From assembly GCF_042675965.1 (NCBI RefSeq), contig NZ_JBHTKJ010000012.1:231038-295037 (forward strand): a stretch of DNA of 64,000 bases, in the 5' to 3' direction. Below, piece by piece: positions 36,365 to 45,394 of this stretch. The translations under genes were made by a program, and so were the position numbers. The DNA is from Virgibacillus_R byunsanensis (GTDB lineage: Bacteria > Bacillota > Bacilli > Bacillales > Amphibacillaceae). Position 1 is the stretch's first letter; every line of letters starts with the position of its first letter. The notes under the pieces are model-generated. The model was not told the origin of the DNA. It searched no databases and saw only the letters and a list, made by a program, of their open reading frames with translations.

Positions 36365-39121
36365 TTATGCCGGGTAGTGCTCTTTCACGATACCTGCACA
36401 GCGAGTACACAGCTCTGGATAATCATGCTCCTCACCCACTGTTTCAGATGCTGTCCAACAACGCTCGCATTTCTTGCCTGGATGCACATCTACCTTGATA
36501 CTGACATTTCGGTATTCTTTTGCATCTGAATTCTCTTCAACGAGAACAGCTTCAGATACAATAAACAATTGATGTAAGTTGGAAACCGAGTTCAGTACAT
36601 CTAACGTATTAGCATCATTAGGAACTACAGTTATTTTTGCTTCTAATGATTTACCAATTACTTTTTCAGTTCTTGCTTCTTCTAATGCCTTAAGTACATC
36701 ATCACGTACACTCATAAATACATTCCATTTATCTTGTAAAACATCAAAACCAGCAATCTCTCTTGGCTCTGGAATGTCCGTTAGTTGAACACTTTCCTCT
36801 TCTACTCCAGGAATGTACTCCCATACTTCATCGGCTGTATGCGGAATAATTGGTGTTAACAATTTAACTAAGGTTGTTAAGATTTCATAATATCCCGTTT
36901 GTATACTTCTGCGACGATGATTGTCTTTTGCTTCGATGTATAACACATCTTTTGCAAAATCCAGGTAGAATGAACTTAGATCAACCGCACAAAAGTTGTG
37001 AATTTGAGAATATATCGTTGAGTATTCAAATTTTTCATAGCTGCCACGAACGTTTTTAACTAGTTGTTGTAAGCGATGAAGCATATAACGATCTACTTCT
37101 TCCATATCTTCTTCAGCAACTCTATCTTCAACTGGATCAAAGTCAGCTAAATTAGCAAGCATGAATCGGAATGTATTACGGATTTTACGATAAGCCTCTG
37201 AAATTTGTTTTAGAATTTCTTGTGAAATTCTTACATCTGCCTGATAGTCTACTGATGATACCCAAAGACGTAGTATATCTGAACCTAATTGCTTTTGCAC
37301 TTTGGATGGTACCATAACATTTCCTAATGATTTACTCATTTTTCGTCCATTGCCATCTAACACAAAACCATGACTGATAATATTTTCATATGGTGATTTA
37401 CCAGTTACAGCAACAGATGTGGATAAAGAGGAATTAAACCAACCGCGATATTGGTCACTACCTTCTAGATATACATCTGCAGGACGCTTGTGGTCATCAC
37501 GGCCGACTAAAACTGCTTCGTGTGATGAACCGGAATCAAACCATACATCCATAATATCGGTCTCTTTTGTAAAGGTACCGTTAGGGCTATGCTCTGATGT
37601 AAATCCTTCTGGTAATAAATCTTTTGCTTCCCATTCAAACCAAATATTAGAACCGTGCTCATTAAATAAATAAGAAACATGTTCAATCGTTTCATCTGTT
37701 ATGATTGGTGTATTATTCTCACCATAAAACACAGGAATAGGAACACCCCAAGTACGTTGACGTGAAATACACCAGTCTTCCCGGTCACGAACCATATTGT
37801 AAAGACGGGTTTCTCCCCATGACGGATACCAGTTAATCCGATTGATTTCATCCAGAACATCCTGACGGAAATCTTTAATGGAAGCAAACCATTGTGATGT
37901 TGCACGGAAAATCGTTGGCTTTTTGGTACGCCAATCATGTGGATAAGAATGCGTTATGAACGTAAGCTTTAACAATGCGCCAACTTCTTCAAGCTTTTCT
38001 GTAATTGGCTTATTAGCTTCATCATAAAACAGCCCTTCAAAACCAGGCGCTTCATTTGTAAAACATCCACGGTTATCAACTGGTGAGAACGCATCAATGC
38101 CATATAAGCGAGATACAACAAAGTCATCCTCCCCATGTCCTGGTGCAGTATGAACACAACCTGTACCTGCCTCAGCAGTTGCGTGCTCTCCTAACATTAC
38201 AAGTGAATCACGATCATAAAATGGATGTTTTGTAACAACCCTATCAGCTTCTTGACCTTTGAATGTTTTTACTACTTTTGGATTTTCCCATTCTAGTTCT
38301 TCTGTTATTGTTTCTAATAAATCATGTGCAATAATATACTTCTCTTCGTTAACCTTAACAACAACGTACTCTAAATCAGGGTTTAAGGTAATACCCAAGT
38401 TAGCAGGAATTGTCCAAGGAGTTGTCGTCCAAATGATTACTTTCTCTCCACCATCAAATAACTCTTTTCCATCAGTTACTTCAAAAGCAACATAGATAGA
38501 TGGTGATCGTTTATCGTGATACTCAATCTCAGCTTCAGCTAATGCTGACTCAGAAGACGGAGACCAATATACAGGTTTTAATCCTTTATAGATGTATCCT
38601 TTTTTCGCCATTTCACCAAAGACTCTAATTTGTGCAGCTTCATAATCTTTCGTTAATGTAATATATGGATTATCCCAATCCCCACGTACACCTAACTGCT
38701 TAAACTGAGTACGCTGACTATCAACCTGACCCATTGCATATTCAGCACATTTTTGACGGAATTCTGCAATGCTCATTTCCTTACGTTTAATTTTTTTATT
38801 CTTTGTTAGTGCCGTTTCAATCGGAAGACCATGAGTATCCCAGCCTGGCACATACGGTGCATGATAACCAGACATAGATTTATAACGTGTAATAAAATCC
38901 TTGAGTATTTTGTTTAGTGCATGACCAATATGCAAATCGCCATTTGCATATGGTGGACCATCATGCAAAATGAACAGTGGTCTTCCTTCTGTCCTCTTTT
39001 GTACCTTCTCATATAAATTTGTTTCATCCCATTTTTCTTGACGTAATGGTTCTTTATTCGGTAGATTACCACGCATTGGGAAATCTGTTTTTGGCATCAA
39101 TAATGTGTCTTTATAATCCAC
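36365..39121 (-). CDS. ileS: Isoleucyl-tRNA synthetase
   Basis: A 918-aa class Ia synthetase. HIGH is at 64-67, the CP1 editing domain has the GTGCVHTAPGHG motif, KMSKS lies in GRKMSKSLGN near 595, and a C-terminal zinc finger has paired CxxC motifs near 885-910. This is the bacterial (mupirocin-sensitive type) architecture with a zinc C-terminus. The start is GTG (39121), with AAGGAGG 9 nt upstream. A T-box leader controls it. Confidence 0.97.
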   Translation of the reverse strand: MDYKDTLLMPKTDFPMRGNLPNKEPLRQEKWDETNLYEKVQKRTEGRPLFILHDGPPYANGDLHIGHALNKILKDFITRYKSMSGYHAPYVPGWDTHGLPIETALTKNKKIKRKEMSIAEFRQKCAEYAMGQVDSQRTQFKQLGVRGDWDNPYITLTKDYEAAQIRVFGEMAKKGYIYKGLKPVYWSPSSESALAEAEIEYHDKRSPSIYVAFEVTDGKELFDGGEKVIIWTTTPWTIPANLGITLNPDLEYVVVKVNEEKYIIAHDLLETITEELEWENPKVVKTFKGQEADRVVTKHPFYDRDSLVMLGEHATAEAGTGCVHTAPGHGEDDFVVSRLYGIDAFSPVDNRGCFTNEAPGFEGLFYDEANKPITEKLEEVGALLKLTFITHSYPHDWRTKKPTIFRATSQWFASIKDFRQDVLDEINRINWYPSWGETRLYNMVRDREDWCISRQRTWGVPIPVFYGENNTPIITDETIEHVSYLFNEHGSNIWFEWEAKDLLPEGFTSEHSPNGTFTKETDIMDVWFDSGSSHEAVLVGRDDHKRPADVYLEGSDQYRGWFNSSLSTSVAVTGKSPYENIISHGFVLDGNGRKMSKSLGNVMVPSKVQKQLGSDILRLWVSSVDYQADVRISQEILKQISEAYRKIRNTFRFMLANLADFDPVEDRVAEEDMEEVDRYMLHRLQQLVKNVRGSYEKFEYSTIYSQIHNFCAVDLSSFYLDFAKDVLYIEAKDNHRRRSIQTGYYEILTTLVKLLTPIIPHTADEVWEYIPGVEEESVQLTDIPEPREIAGFDVLQDKWNVFMSVRDDVLKALEEARTEKVIGKSLEAKITVVPNDANTLDVLNSVSNLHQLFIVSEAVLVEENSDAKEYRNVSIKVDVHPGKKCERCWTASETVGEEHDYPELCTRCAGIVKEHYPA

Positions 39122-39149
39122 TATGTTGTTCCTCCTTACAGTTTTTTTA

Positions 39150-39425
39150 CATTAAAAAAAGCCCTCATCATCCCAAAAGGGACGAGAAGACTCGCGGTAC
39201 CACCCTTATAAATTTAAAATAGCGTACTATGTTAAATTCACTCGATACTCGTAACGTGAGTAAACCGTCCATTTCTACTAAATTTCAAAATGGATACTCC
39301 AGAGTGATTTTCTAAAAGTTTTACTGTGCCAAGCTTCCACCATACCTTGGCTCGCTAATCAGTAATAACCAATATACTTTCTCCATCACCGTATTTATAA
39401 TTATTTACATATAACGTAATGTGTA
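39150..39425 (-). promoter_or_regulatory. T-box riboswitch and terminator upstream of ileS
   Basis: The T-box core AGGGTGGTACCGCG is at about 39210-39193. It is followed by a terminator stem (CGTCCC/GGGATG extended) and a T-run (39150-39190). Upstream lie the GAGAAAGTA loop-E motif and an AGCGAGCC distal stem. A candidate specifier ATC (Ile) at 39308-39306 sits in GAAAATCAC. Uncharged tRNA-Ile would promote antitermination. Confidence 0.92.
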
Positions 39426-39431
39426 ACTTGA

Positions 39432-39460
39432 ATTATATGTAAAATCACAGATAACGTCAA
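39432..39460 (-). promoter_or_regulatory. Sigma-A promoter of ileS
   Basis: TTGACG (39460-39455), a 17-bp spacer and TATAAT (39437-39432). It lies directly upstream of the T-box leader and 3 bp after the divIVA stop codon. Confidence 0.85.
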
Positions 39461-39463
39461 GAC

Positions 39464-39967
39464 CTAAGCTTTGTTTTCAGCAAAATCGAATTCTTCGCCT
39501 ACAGCCTCATCAAACAATTCTTCCCAGTCGTCTGTCCCAATCATATCTAATTGAGCCTCAACAAGCATCTTTAAACGAGTACGAAATACTTTTGCCTGTT
39601 TTTTCAATTCTTCTACGTCCATCGAAATGCGGCGTGATTTATTTAATGCCTCATTAATGATACGATCCGCATTTTTTTCAGCTTCTTTAATAATTAATTT
39701 AGATTCTTTGGTTGCATTTCCTTTTACCTCTTCAGCCGTTTCCTGGGCAATCAATATTGATTTATTTAATGTTTCTTCAATGTTCGTAAAGTGACCCAGC
39801 TTTTCATTTAACTGTTCAACTTTCTCACCTAGATCCTTTTTTTCACGGATAGCCATTTCATAATCCTTAATCACTTGGTCTAAAAATTCATTTACTTCAT
39901 CTTCATCATATCCGCGGAAGCCTCTTGTAAACTCCTTATTATGGATATCTAATGGTGTTAATGGCAC
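39464..39967 (-). CDS. divIVA: Cell-division initiation protein DivIVA
   Basis: A 167-aa coiled-coil scaffold that binds negatively curved membrane at poles and septa. The membrane-binding N-terminus (PLTPLDIHNKEFTRGFRGYD) is followed by a heptad-rich coiled coil (about 25-145) with the NIEETLNKSI and EAEKNADRIINEAL blocks. GTG 39967 is preferred: AGGAGG lies 8 nt upstream and the protein then starts MPLTPxDIHNK as in B. subtilis. A GTG three codons earlier overlaps the ribosome site. Confidence 0.95.
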   Translation of the reverse strand: MPLTPLDIHNKEFTRGFRGYDEDEVNEFLDQVIKDYEMAIREKKDLGEKVEQLNEKLGHFTNIEETLNKSILIAQETAEEVKGNATKESKLIIKEAEKNADRIINEALNKSRRISMDVEELKKQAKVFRTRLKMLVEAQLDMIGTDDWEELFDEAVGEEFDFAENKA

Positions 39968-40016
39968 AATGGCCACCTCCTAACGTATATTCTCAAAAAT
40001 AATAGTGTTACATCGA

Positions 40017-40109
40017 TTAGAGAACTTGCATTCACCAAGCCTTTATTGTGAATACCTTAGTTGGCTTATGCAGAAAAAAAGTTTAAACTTTCTTTTCTGC
40101 CAAAAAAAG
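40017..40109 (-). repeat. Two-hairpin repeat (family R), copy 5
   Basis: TTAGAGAACTTGC..., CTTAGTTGGCTTATGCAG, then a near-perfect palindrome GCAGAAAAAAAGTTT / AAACTTTCTTTTCTGC and an A-run. It lies in the ylmH-divIVA gap. This copy shows the second hairpin of the family best. Confidence 0.7.
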
Positions 40110-40178
40110 ATAGATAATTCCTCGTTATATTTTTATTCGACAGAAATTGGTGAATTCCTGCAATAATTTATAAATAAT

Positions 40179-40955
40179 TTATATTATTATAGCTATTGCT
40201 ATTTTCCACTTGTCTTTTTTGGTACGTCCATTTATCTTAATTAATTTACTTCTGCCTTTTCCTCTTACAGAAAGTAAATCTCCTTCTTGGAGTGAAAACT
40301 TACCATCTTCTACAACCTTGAAATTCACTTTTACTTGACCTTTATGTATAAATTCAGAAGCATCTTTACGTGAAACATTATAAATTTCTTTTAAAACAGC
40401 ATCTAATCGTAAAGAAGAAACAGTTTTATCCATCTCTTTCCAATGTAATTCATTTTCTATCTTTTCAGAAAGAGGTTTCTCTTCTAACTTTATCTTTGCC
40501 TTCTTGATCGATGTCAAATTTGCTAAAATAAAAGGTGCTATTTCTGCAGCAGTTATGATTTGTATCATTCCGTTTTCAACAAAAATATCCCCAAGTTTGT
40601 TTCTTTTTATGCCTAAAGATAAAAATGCTCCCATTACATCCGGGTGTGTTAACGTTATAAATTTATTTTGATAGGATGCTTGCAACAGGGATAGTTGAAA
40701 TAAATCATCCATTCTTTCTTCATAAAAAGGTGCAATTATTACACGCTTTCTTTCCGTATGTAGTCCTCCACCAAAAGAATACATGTTTATATCGTCATTG
40801 GTAGGTCCAATGATCATTTCGATAATGTGCTGTTCGCGAGGATCCAAAAATTCGGTTAGCTTAGCCTGAAATGTTTGTTCCACTTGTTCTTTCCATGATA
40901 AAACCTGATCGATAAATGGTTGCTCTTCTTTTCTGAAATGCTGATAAATATCCAT
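40179..40955 (-). CDS. ylmH: S4-domain RNA-binding protein YlmH
   Basis: A 258-aa protein with an N-terminal YlmH-specific domain and a C-terminal S4 domain (about 183-245, with SSLRLDAVLKEIYNVSRKDA). In B. subtilis it binds 50S peptidyl-tRNA complexes and contributes to ribosome quality control beside RqcH/RqcP. It sits in the ylm cluster between sepF and divIVA. ATG 40955 gives MDIYQHFRKEE. The 211-bp downstream gap contains a family R repeat. Confidence 0.92.
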   Translation of the reverse strand: MDIYQHFRKEEQPFIDQVLSWKEQVEQTFQAKLTEFLDPREQHIIEMIIGPTNDDINMYSFGGGLHTERKRVIIAPFYEERMDDLFQLSLLQASYQNKFITLTHPDVMGAFLSLGIKRNKLGDIFVENGMIQIITAAEIAPFILANLTSIKKAKIKLEEKPLSEKIENELHWKEMDKTVSSLRLDAVLKEIYNVSRKDASEFIHKGQVKVNFKVVEDGKFSLQEGDLLSVRGKGRSKLIKINGRTKKDKWKIAIAIII

Positions 40956-40966
40956 TTTTTTAAACC

Positions 40967-41236
40967 TTAAAAGAGAAGCATGGAAAACAATTCATACAGC
41001 CCATACCTTGCCAGGTGTAGAACCATGATTGCTACAATTGGGGATAAATCAATCATTCCAAGTGGCGGAATAATTTTTCGAAAAGGTTCAAGATACGGTT
41101 CGCAAATTTTCGTCAGAAAGCTACCGAATGCTGACTCCCGAGCTCCCGGGAACCAAGACATAAAAATATATACGATTAAACCATAACTAAAAATTAATAA
41201 AGCATAATCTAATATTGTAAATAATTGGTACATCAT
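40967..41236 (-). CDS. ylmG: YggT-family membrane protein YlmG
   Basis: An 89-aa protein with two TM segments (about 5-27 and 63-85) flanking a conserved SWFPGARES...EPYLEPFRKIIPP loop, which is the YggT/Ycf19 signature. The role is not well defined; it is linked to division and membrane organisation by neighbourhood. Tandem ATGs follow GGATGG. Confidence 0.9.
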   Translation of the reverse strand: MMYQLFTILDYALLIFSYGLIVYIFMSWFPGARESAFGSFLTKICEPYLEPFRKIIPPLGMIDLSPIVAIMVLHLARYGLYELFSMLLF

Positions 41237-41239
41237 TAA

Positions 41240-41668
41240 TTACCATCCTTTTTCATATTCATCTTCTTCTTCAAATGTTTCTGATATAGAACCGGATACA
41301 TCAACGTTTTCAGGCGTACATAAAAATGTTTGTGAACCCAGTTTTTGTATATCACCACTAATCGCATAAACAGTACCACTTAGAAAGTCTACAATTCTTT
41401 TTGCTTGTTGATGATCTACGCGTTGTAAATTAATTACTACTGCTCGTCTGTTTACGATATTATCTGCAATTTCCTGTGCTTCATTGTAAGTACGAGGCTC
41501 ACACAAAATAACTTTAGATGACGAATGTTGCATGCTTGTTAAACTGACTACATTTTGATTTTTTTGCTTTTGATTTGATCTTGTTTCGGGTATATCCACT
41601 TCTTCTTCGACATATTCATACTCATCATCCATCGTAAAAAAGGTTTTGATTTTATTTTTTATGCTCAT
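41240..41668 (-). CDS. sepF: Cell division protein SepF
   Basis: A 142-aa SepF. The amphipathic N-terminal helix (MSIKNKIKTFFTMDDE) serves as membrane anchor. A Gln/Asn/Asp-rich linker is followed by the DUF552 core (about 53-130, with EPRTYNEAQEIADNI and VDFLSGTVYAI). It bundles FtsZ and tethers it to the membrane as an alternative to FtsA. The ATG follows AGGTGAAAAAAT. Confidence 0.96.
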   Translation of the reverse strand: MSIKNKIKTFFTMDDEYEYVEEEVDIPETRSNQKQKNQNVVSLTSMQHSSSKVILCEPRTYNEAQEIADNIVNRRAVVINLQRVDHQQAKRIVDFLSGTVYAISGDIQKLGSQTFLCTPENVDVSGSISETFEEEDEYEKGW

Positions 41669-41692
41669 ATTTTTTCACCTCATTGTATTTCC

Positions 41693-42367
41693 TTATTGTG
41701 ATCCAACTAATTTCGAACCAACACGTATATGAGTAGCACCTTCTTCTACAGCAATATCATAGTCATTACTCATTCCCATAGATAAAAAGTGACATGGCGC
41801 ATGTTTGAACTGCTTGTCTTTCACAGTATCCCTTAAGTTCGCTAGATTCTTAAATATTTGTCTTAACTTCTCTTTATCTTCTGCGTGAGGTGCCATTGTC
41901 ATTAAACCGACAACATGTATGTATTTAAATTCTTTGGTGTTTTCTAGAAATGGTATAACATCTTCAGGATTTAGTCCATGCTTTGATTCTTCACCACTTA
42001 CATTTACTTGAACAAAACAATCAACAGCTTTTGTTGCCCGCTTATTAATCTCTTTAGCAAGTGATAATCGATCTAACGAATGAATAGCATCTACTTTATC
42101 AATAACATCCTTTACTTTTCTGGACTGTAACGTTCCAATGAAATGCCATTTAGCTTTATCCTCTAAATGAGTATATTTTTCTAAAAATCCTTCTAGACGA
42201 TTTTCACCAAGATTTGTAATACCTGCCTCAATGGCTTCCTCTGTTCGTTCTATTGTAACATATTTCGTAACCCCAATAATGGTTATTTCGTCGGGATTTC
42301 TACCATTTTTAGCACAAGCTTGTCCAATATTATCTTTTATAGCGGCTAGATTTGCTGCTACGTCCAT
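41693..42367 (-). CDS. ylmE: YggS/PLPBP-family pyridoxal phosphate homeostasis protein
   Basis: A 224-aa alanine-racemase-like TIM barrel without the C-terminal domain. PLP-binding Lys35 is in IGVTKYV, and the HFIGTLQSRK and SMGMSNDYDIAVEEGATHIRVG blocks are conserved. It carries PLP and helps balance vitamin B6 and amino-acid pools. ATG 42367 has GGGAGATGG upstream with 5-nt spacing; an ATG three codons earlier would overlap the site. Confidence 0.94.
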   Translation of the reverse strand: MDVAANLAAIKDNIGQACAKNGRNPDEITIIGVTKYVTIERTEEAIEAGITNLGENRLEGFLEKYTHLEDKAKWHFIGTLQSRKVKDVIDKVDAIHSLDRLSLAKEINKRATKAVDCFVQVNVSGEESKHGLNPEDVIPFLENTKEFKYIHVVGLMTMAPHAEDKEKLRQIFKNLANLRDTVKDKQFKHAPCHFLSMGMSNDYDIAVEEGATHIRVGSKLVGSQ

Positions 42368-42394
42368 TATTACCATCTCCCTTCCTATGTATAA

Positions 42395-43204
42395 TCATGT
42401 TGAATAGCCTATGTATCCCAACATTCTTCCTGTCTTACCATTATCACGTCGATGTGAAAAGAATAAATGATTATGTTGTAATGTGCAATATTTGGTTACA
42501 TCTATATTATTACGTAATATACCGTATTGTAAAAGGATTTCTACATTAAGTTGCTTTAAATCAAGTAAATACCGATTATTTTCTTTAGGTATAGCCACTT
42601 TCGAGCGAAGATTGTCGTCTACATAATGGATAACATTTTCATCCACTTCATAAGCTTCCTGAGAAATACATGGTCCAATAGCAACTAGTATATTAGTTGG
42701 ATCTGCTCCAACGTTCTTAAAAGTTTGAATCATTTGTTCAGCAATCCGGTTTACAGTTCCTTTCCATCCCGCATGTGCTATACCAATATAGCCTGTTATA
42801 GGATCAAAAAAATATAACGGAACACAATCAGCAAAAAAAGCGGTACAGGCTATGCCTGGCTTATTTGTGATTAAACCGTCTGTATCCTTGAGTGCATCAT
42901 GGACATCAACAGAACCTTTCCCCTTGTCTTCCTGCGATATTATTTTTATGTTTGTTTTATGCGTTTGTTCTCCTGAAACCCAACTTTCTAAAGGCAATTT
43001 TAGCTTATTTGCTAACAATTCACGGTTAGCAATCACCTCAGCTTTATGGTCAGACACATGCAAACCAAAATTCAGTGAATGAAATGGTGCTTTACTAACC
43101 CCGCCATTTCTAGTTGTAAATCCAACCTTTAGTCTTTCATTCATACGCTGCCATTTTTCTATATGCAAAAACGATATGTCGTCCTGATAAAATAGATCTG
43201 CCAT
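42395..43204 (-). CDS. pgeF: Purine nucleoside phosphorylase / laccase-domain protein (PgeF/YlmD)
   Basis: A 269-aa DUF152/LACC1-family protein. Conserved GEQTHKTNI, FFADCVPLYFFD and HAGWKGT blocks carry the His/Cys/His catalytic-metal residues. The family has purine nucleoside phosphorylase or adenosine deaminase activity, and PgeF also edits muropeptide precursors in E. coli. The ATG follows GGAGGTATT. Position in the sigG-ylm cluster is as in B. subtilis. Confidence 0.92.
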   Translation of the reverse strand: MADLFYQDDISFLHIEKWQRMNERLKVGFTTRNGGVSKAPFHSLNFGLHVSDHKAEVIANRELLANKLKLPLESWVSGEQTHKTNIKIISQEDKGKGSVDVHDALKDTDGLITNKPGIACTAFFADCVPLYFFDPITGYIGIAHAGWKGTVNRIAEQMIQTFKNVGADPTNILVAIGPCISQEAYEVDENVIHYVDDNLRSKVAIPKENNRYLLDLKQLNVEILLQYGILRNNIDVTKYCTLQHNHLFFSHRRDNGKTGRMLGYIGYST

Positions 43205-43253
43205 GTAAAATACCTCCTAAAAATACACTTGTACTATTTTATCACATTTTGCT

Positions 43254-43526
43254 TTACTCCATATAATGGTTATTAGAATACAATAAAGGTTTTTTATTAT
43301 CGTTGACTAAAATAACATCAGAACCAATGGTAACAATTTGGTCCCAATCAATTATTAACTCTCCTGTCTTACCAAAAATACCTGATTTCTTATCCCGTAA
43401 CATAAGAACTAATGATAGTATTTTTCCGTTATTTTCATCAATTTCCAAATCGGCAATATGCCCTAATCGTCTTCCGTCTTCAATCACAATAACTTCTTTT
43501 ATTTGTAGCTCAGATAATAATATCAA
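43254..43526 (-). CDS. ylmC: YlmC/YmxH-family PRC-barrel sporulation protein
   Basis: A 90-aa PRC-barrel protein (GRRLGHIADLEIDENNGKI, then the PWxxI-like DWDQIVTIGSDVILV strand). TTG 43526 is preferred because the product then begins MILLSELQ, like B. subtilis YlmC (MISISEFQ), with AAAGGTGGGTGA upstream; GTG 43535 is an alternative. Function is unknown; homologues lie beside sigG throughout endospore formers. Confidence 0.85.
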   Translation of the reverse strand: MILLSELQIKEVIVIEDGRRLGHIADLEIDENNGKILSLVLMLRDKKSGIFGKTGELIIDWDQIVTIGSDVILVNDNKKPLLYSNNHYME

Positions 43527-43585
43527 TATAGTCACCCACCTTTACTATAAATATATATGCAAGCATGTGGCGATTTTTCATAAAA

Positions 43586-43626
43586 TCAAAAAAAAACAAA
43601 GGAACAGATTGATTTCTGTTCCTTTG
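43586..43626 (-). terminator. Intrinsic terminator of sigG
   Basis: CAAAGGAACAG pairs perfectly with CTGTTCCTTTG around an 8-nt loop, followed on the minus strand by nine T. Confidence 0.95.
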
Positions 43627-43707
43627 GTTACATTAATTTTTTATCCGTTTTTTGATTTCTTACTTATGCGTACGCTTCTAAACAGTCGCCTCCGCTTTTC
43701 TTCCTTA

Positions 43708-44487
43708 TCATTCAAACATTTGTTTGTTCATTTGTTGGATGGCTGCTTTTTCTAGTCTTGATACTTGGGCTTGGGATATGCCTATTTCATCAGCAACCTC
43801 CATTTGTGTTTTACCTTGGAAGAATCGTTTATTTAATATCATTTTTTCACGTTCATTTAGCTTGTACATTCCTTCTTTTAATGAAAGCTTATCAACCCAT
43901 GTACCATCTTTATCTTTGTCATCACTTATTTGATCCATTACATAAATGGGATCACCACCATCATTATAAATAGGTTCAAATAACGAAACTGGATCCTGGA
44001 TCGCATCCATAGCAAAAACAATATCAGAATGTGGAACGCCCATTTCTTCGGCTATTTCCATTGGGGTAGGCTCTTTAGACGTTTTATTAATTAACTTTTC
44101 TCTTACTTGTAAAGCTTTATAAGCAATATCCCGTAAAGATCTAGAAACTCTGATCGGATTGTTATCTCTTAAGTATCTTCTTATTTCACCGATAATCATT
44201 GGAACAGCATACGTTGAAAATTTTACATTATGCCCTAAATCAAAGTTGTCAATCGATTTCATTAACCCTATACAGCCTACTTGAAATAAATCATCTACGT
44301 ATTCACCGCGGTTGTTAAATCGCTGAATTACACTTAAAACAAGTCTTAAATTCCCATTCACTAGTTCCTCTCTTGCTGAAATGTCTCCATCCTGCATTTT
44401 AACAAATAATTTTCGCATTTCATCGTTTTTTAAGACAGGTAATTTTGATGTATCTACACCGCATATTTCTACTTTATGTCTAGCCAT
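43708..44487 (-). CDS. sigG: Forespore-specific RNA polymerase sigma-G
   Basis: A 259-aa sigma-70 family factor for late forespore genes. It begins with the conserved KVEICGVDTSKLPVLKN segment. Region 2 (GEYVDDLFQVGCIGLMKSIDNFD, STYAVPMIIGEIRRYLRD) and region 4 HTH (TQMEVADEIGISQAQVSRLEK) are intact. ATG 44487 has GGGAGGGTAGAAGG upstream; earlier starts fall in the leader hairpin. A sigma-F-like promoter lies at 44524-44552. Order spoIIGA-sigE-sigG is conserved. Confidence 0.97.
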   Translation of the reverse strand: MARHKVEICGVDTSKLPVLKNDEMRKLFVKMQDGDISAREELVNGNLRLVLSVIQRFNNRGEYVDDLFQVGCIGLMKSIDNFDLGHNVKFSTYAVPMIIGEIRRYLRDNNPIRVSRSLRDIAYKALQVREKLINKTSKEPTPMEIAEEMGVPHSDIVFAMDAIQDPVSLFEPIYNDGGDPIYVMDQISDDKDKDGTWVDKLSLKEGMYKLNEREKMILNKRFFQGKTQMEVADEIGISQAQVSRLEKAAIQQMNKQMFE

Positions 44488-44505
44488 CCTTCTACCCTCC
44501 CAGTT

Positions 44506-44552
44506 GGAGATGCTGTTCATGGACAGTATCTCCGCATAGGAGTTTTTTATGC
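44506..44552 (-). promoter_or_regulatory. Candidate sigma-F/G promoter overlapping a leader hairpin upstream of sigG
   Basis: The minus strand has GCATA (44552-44548), 14 nt, then GGAGATACTG (44533-44524), matching the sigma-F -10 pattern GGnnAnAHTR. The -10 is also the 5' arm of a hairpin GGAGAT-A-CTGT / ACAG-C-ATCTCC (44533-44506). Only read-through RNA from sigE would contain both arms. Confidence 0.6.
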
Positions 44553-44607
44553 AGTGAATGATGATCAAAATAAGGTCAAAATCGCTACACTTTCTAGTAG
44601 ATCAAGG

Positions 44608-45327
44608 CTAAACCATTTTATTAAATTCTTTTTTTAATCGCCTAATAATTTTTTTTTCTAATCGTGAAATATATGATTGAGATATACCCAACATATCTGC
44701 TACATCTTTTTGTGTTTTTTCTTCCTCACCTATTAAACCAAATCGAAGTTCCATTATCTGCTTCTCGCGATCATTTAATTGTGACAAAGCATCTTTTAAC
44801 AAATGCTTATCTACATTTGTCTCCAAGTTTTTCGTAATAATATCTTCATCTGTCCCTAAAACATCGGATAATAACAATTCATTACCATCCCAATCGATAT
44901 TGAGTGGTTCATCAAATGAGATTTCTGATTTTAATTTATTATTCCTGCGTAAATACATTAGTATTTCATTTTCAATACACCTTGATGCATAGGTCGCAAG
45001 TTTAATTTTTTTCTCTGGATTAAATGTATTGACCCCTTTAATAAGTCCTATCGTCCCAATGCTTATTAAGTCTTCAATATTAATTCCAGTATTCTCAAAC
45101 TTACGTGCTATATAAACAACCAATCGTAAATTCCTCTCAATCAATACAGCCCTAGCCGACTTATCACCTTTTGGTAAAAGTTCTAATAATTCTCGTTCTT
45201 CATCTTTAGATAGCGGTGGGGGAAGTGCTTCACTCCCTCCAATATAATAAATTTCATCAGATTTAACTCCAAATTTTATTAAGAGTTTATACCACCATAG
45301 TCGTAGACGTAGTTTCCATACCCTCAA
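44608..45327 (-). CDS. sigE: Mother-cell sigma factor sigma-E (pro-sigma-E)
   Basis: A 239-aa early mother-cell sigma factor made as a pro-protein. The basic/hydrophobic pro-sequence (about 1-28) ends in KSDEIYYIGGSEALPPPL, where SpoIIGA cleaves. Region 2 (NTGINIEDLISIGTIGLI, TYASRCIENEILMYLRR) and region 4 (TQKDVADMLGISQSYISRLEK) are near-identical to B. subtilis. The start is TTG 45327, with AAGGAG 8 nt upstream, giving the expected length. It lies 67 nt after its protease gene. Confidence 0.97.
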   Translation of the reverse strand: MRVWKLRLRLWWYKLLIKFGVKSDEIYYIGGSEALPPPLSKDEERELLELLPKGDKSARAVLIERNLRLVVYIARKFENTGINIEDLISIGTIGLIKGVNTFNPEKKIKLATYASRCIENEILMYLRRNNKLKSEISFDEPLNIDWDGNELLLSDVLGTDEDIITKNLETNVDKHLLKDALSQLNDREKQIMELRFGLIGEEEKTQKDVADMLGISQSYISRLEKKIIRRLKKEFNKMV

Positions 45328-45394
45328 ATTTATCGCTCCTTTATTTGCAATTACTTGTTATGTGTTGTACAACCCACACAAATTGAAATTCTTG

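Noticed and set aside
43303..43755. 150-codon plus-strand frame
   Set aside because: Antisense across ylmC, the sigG terminator and the sigG end; it crosses a strong terminator and has no ribosome site.
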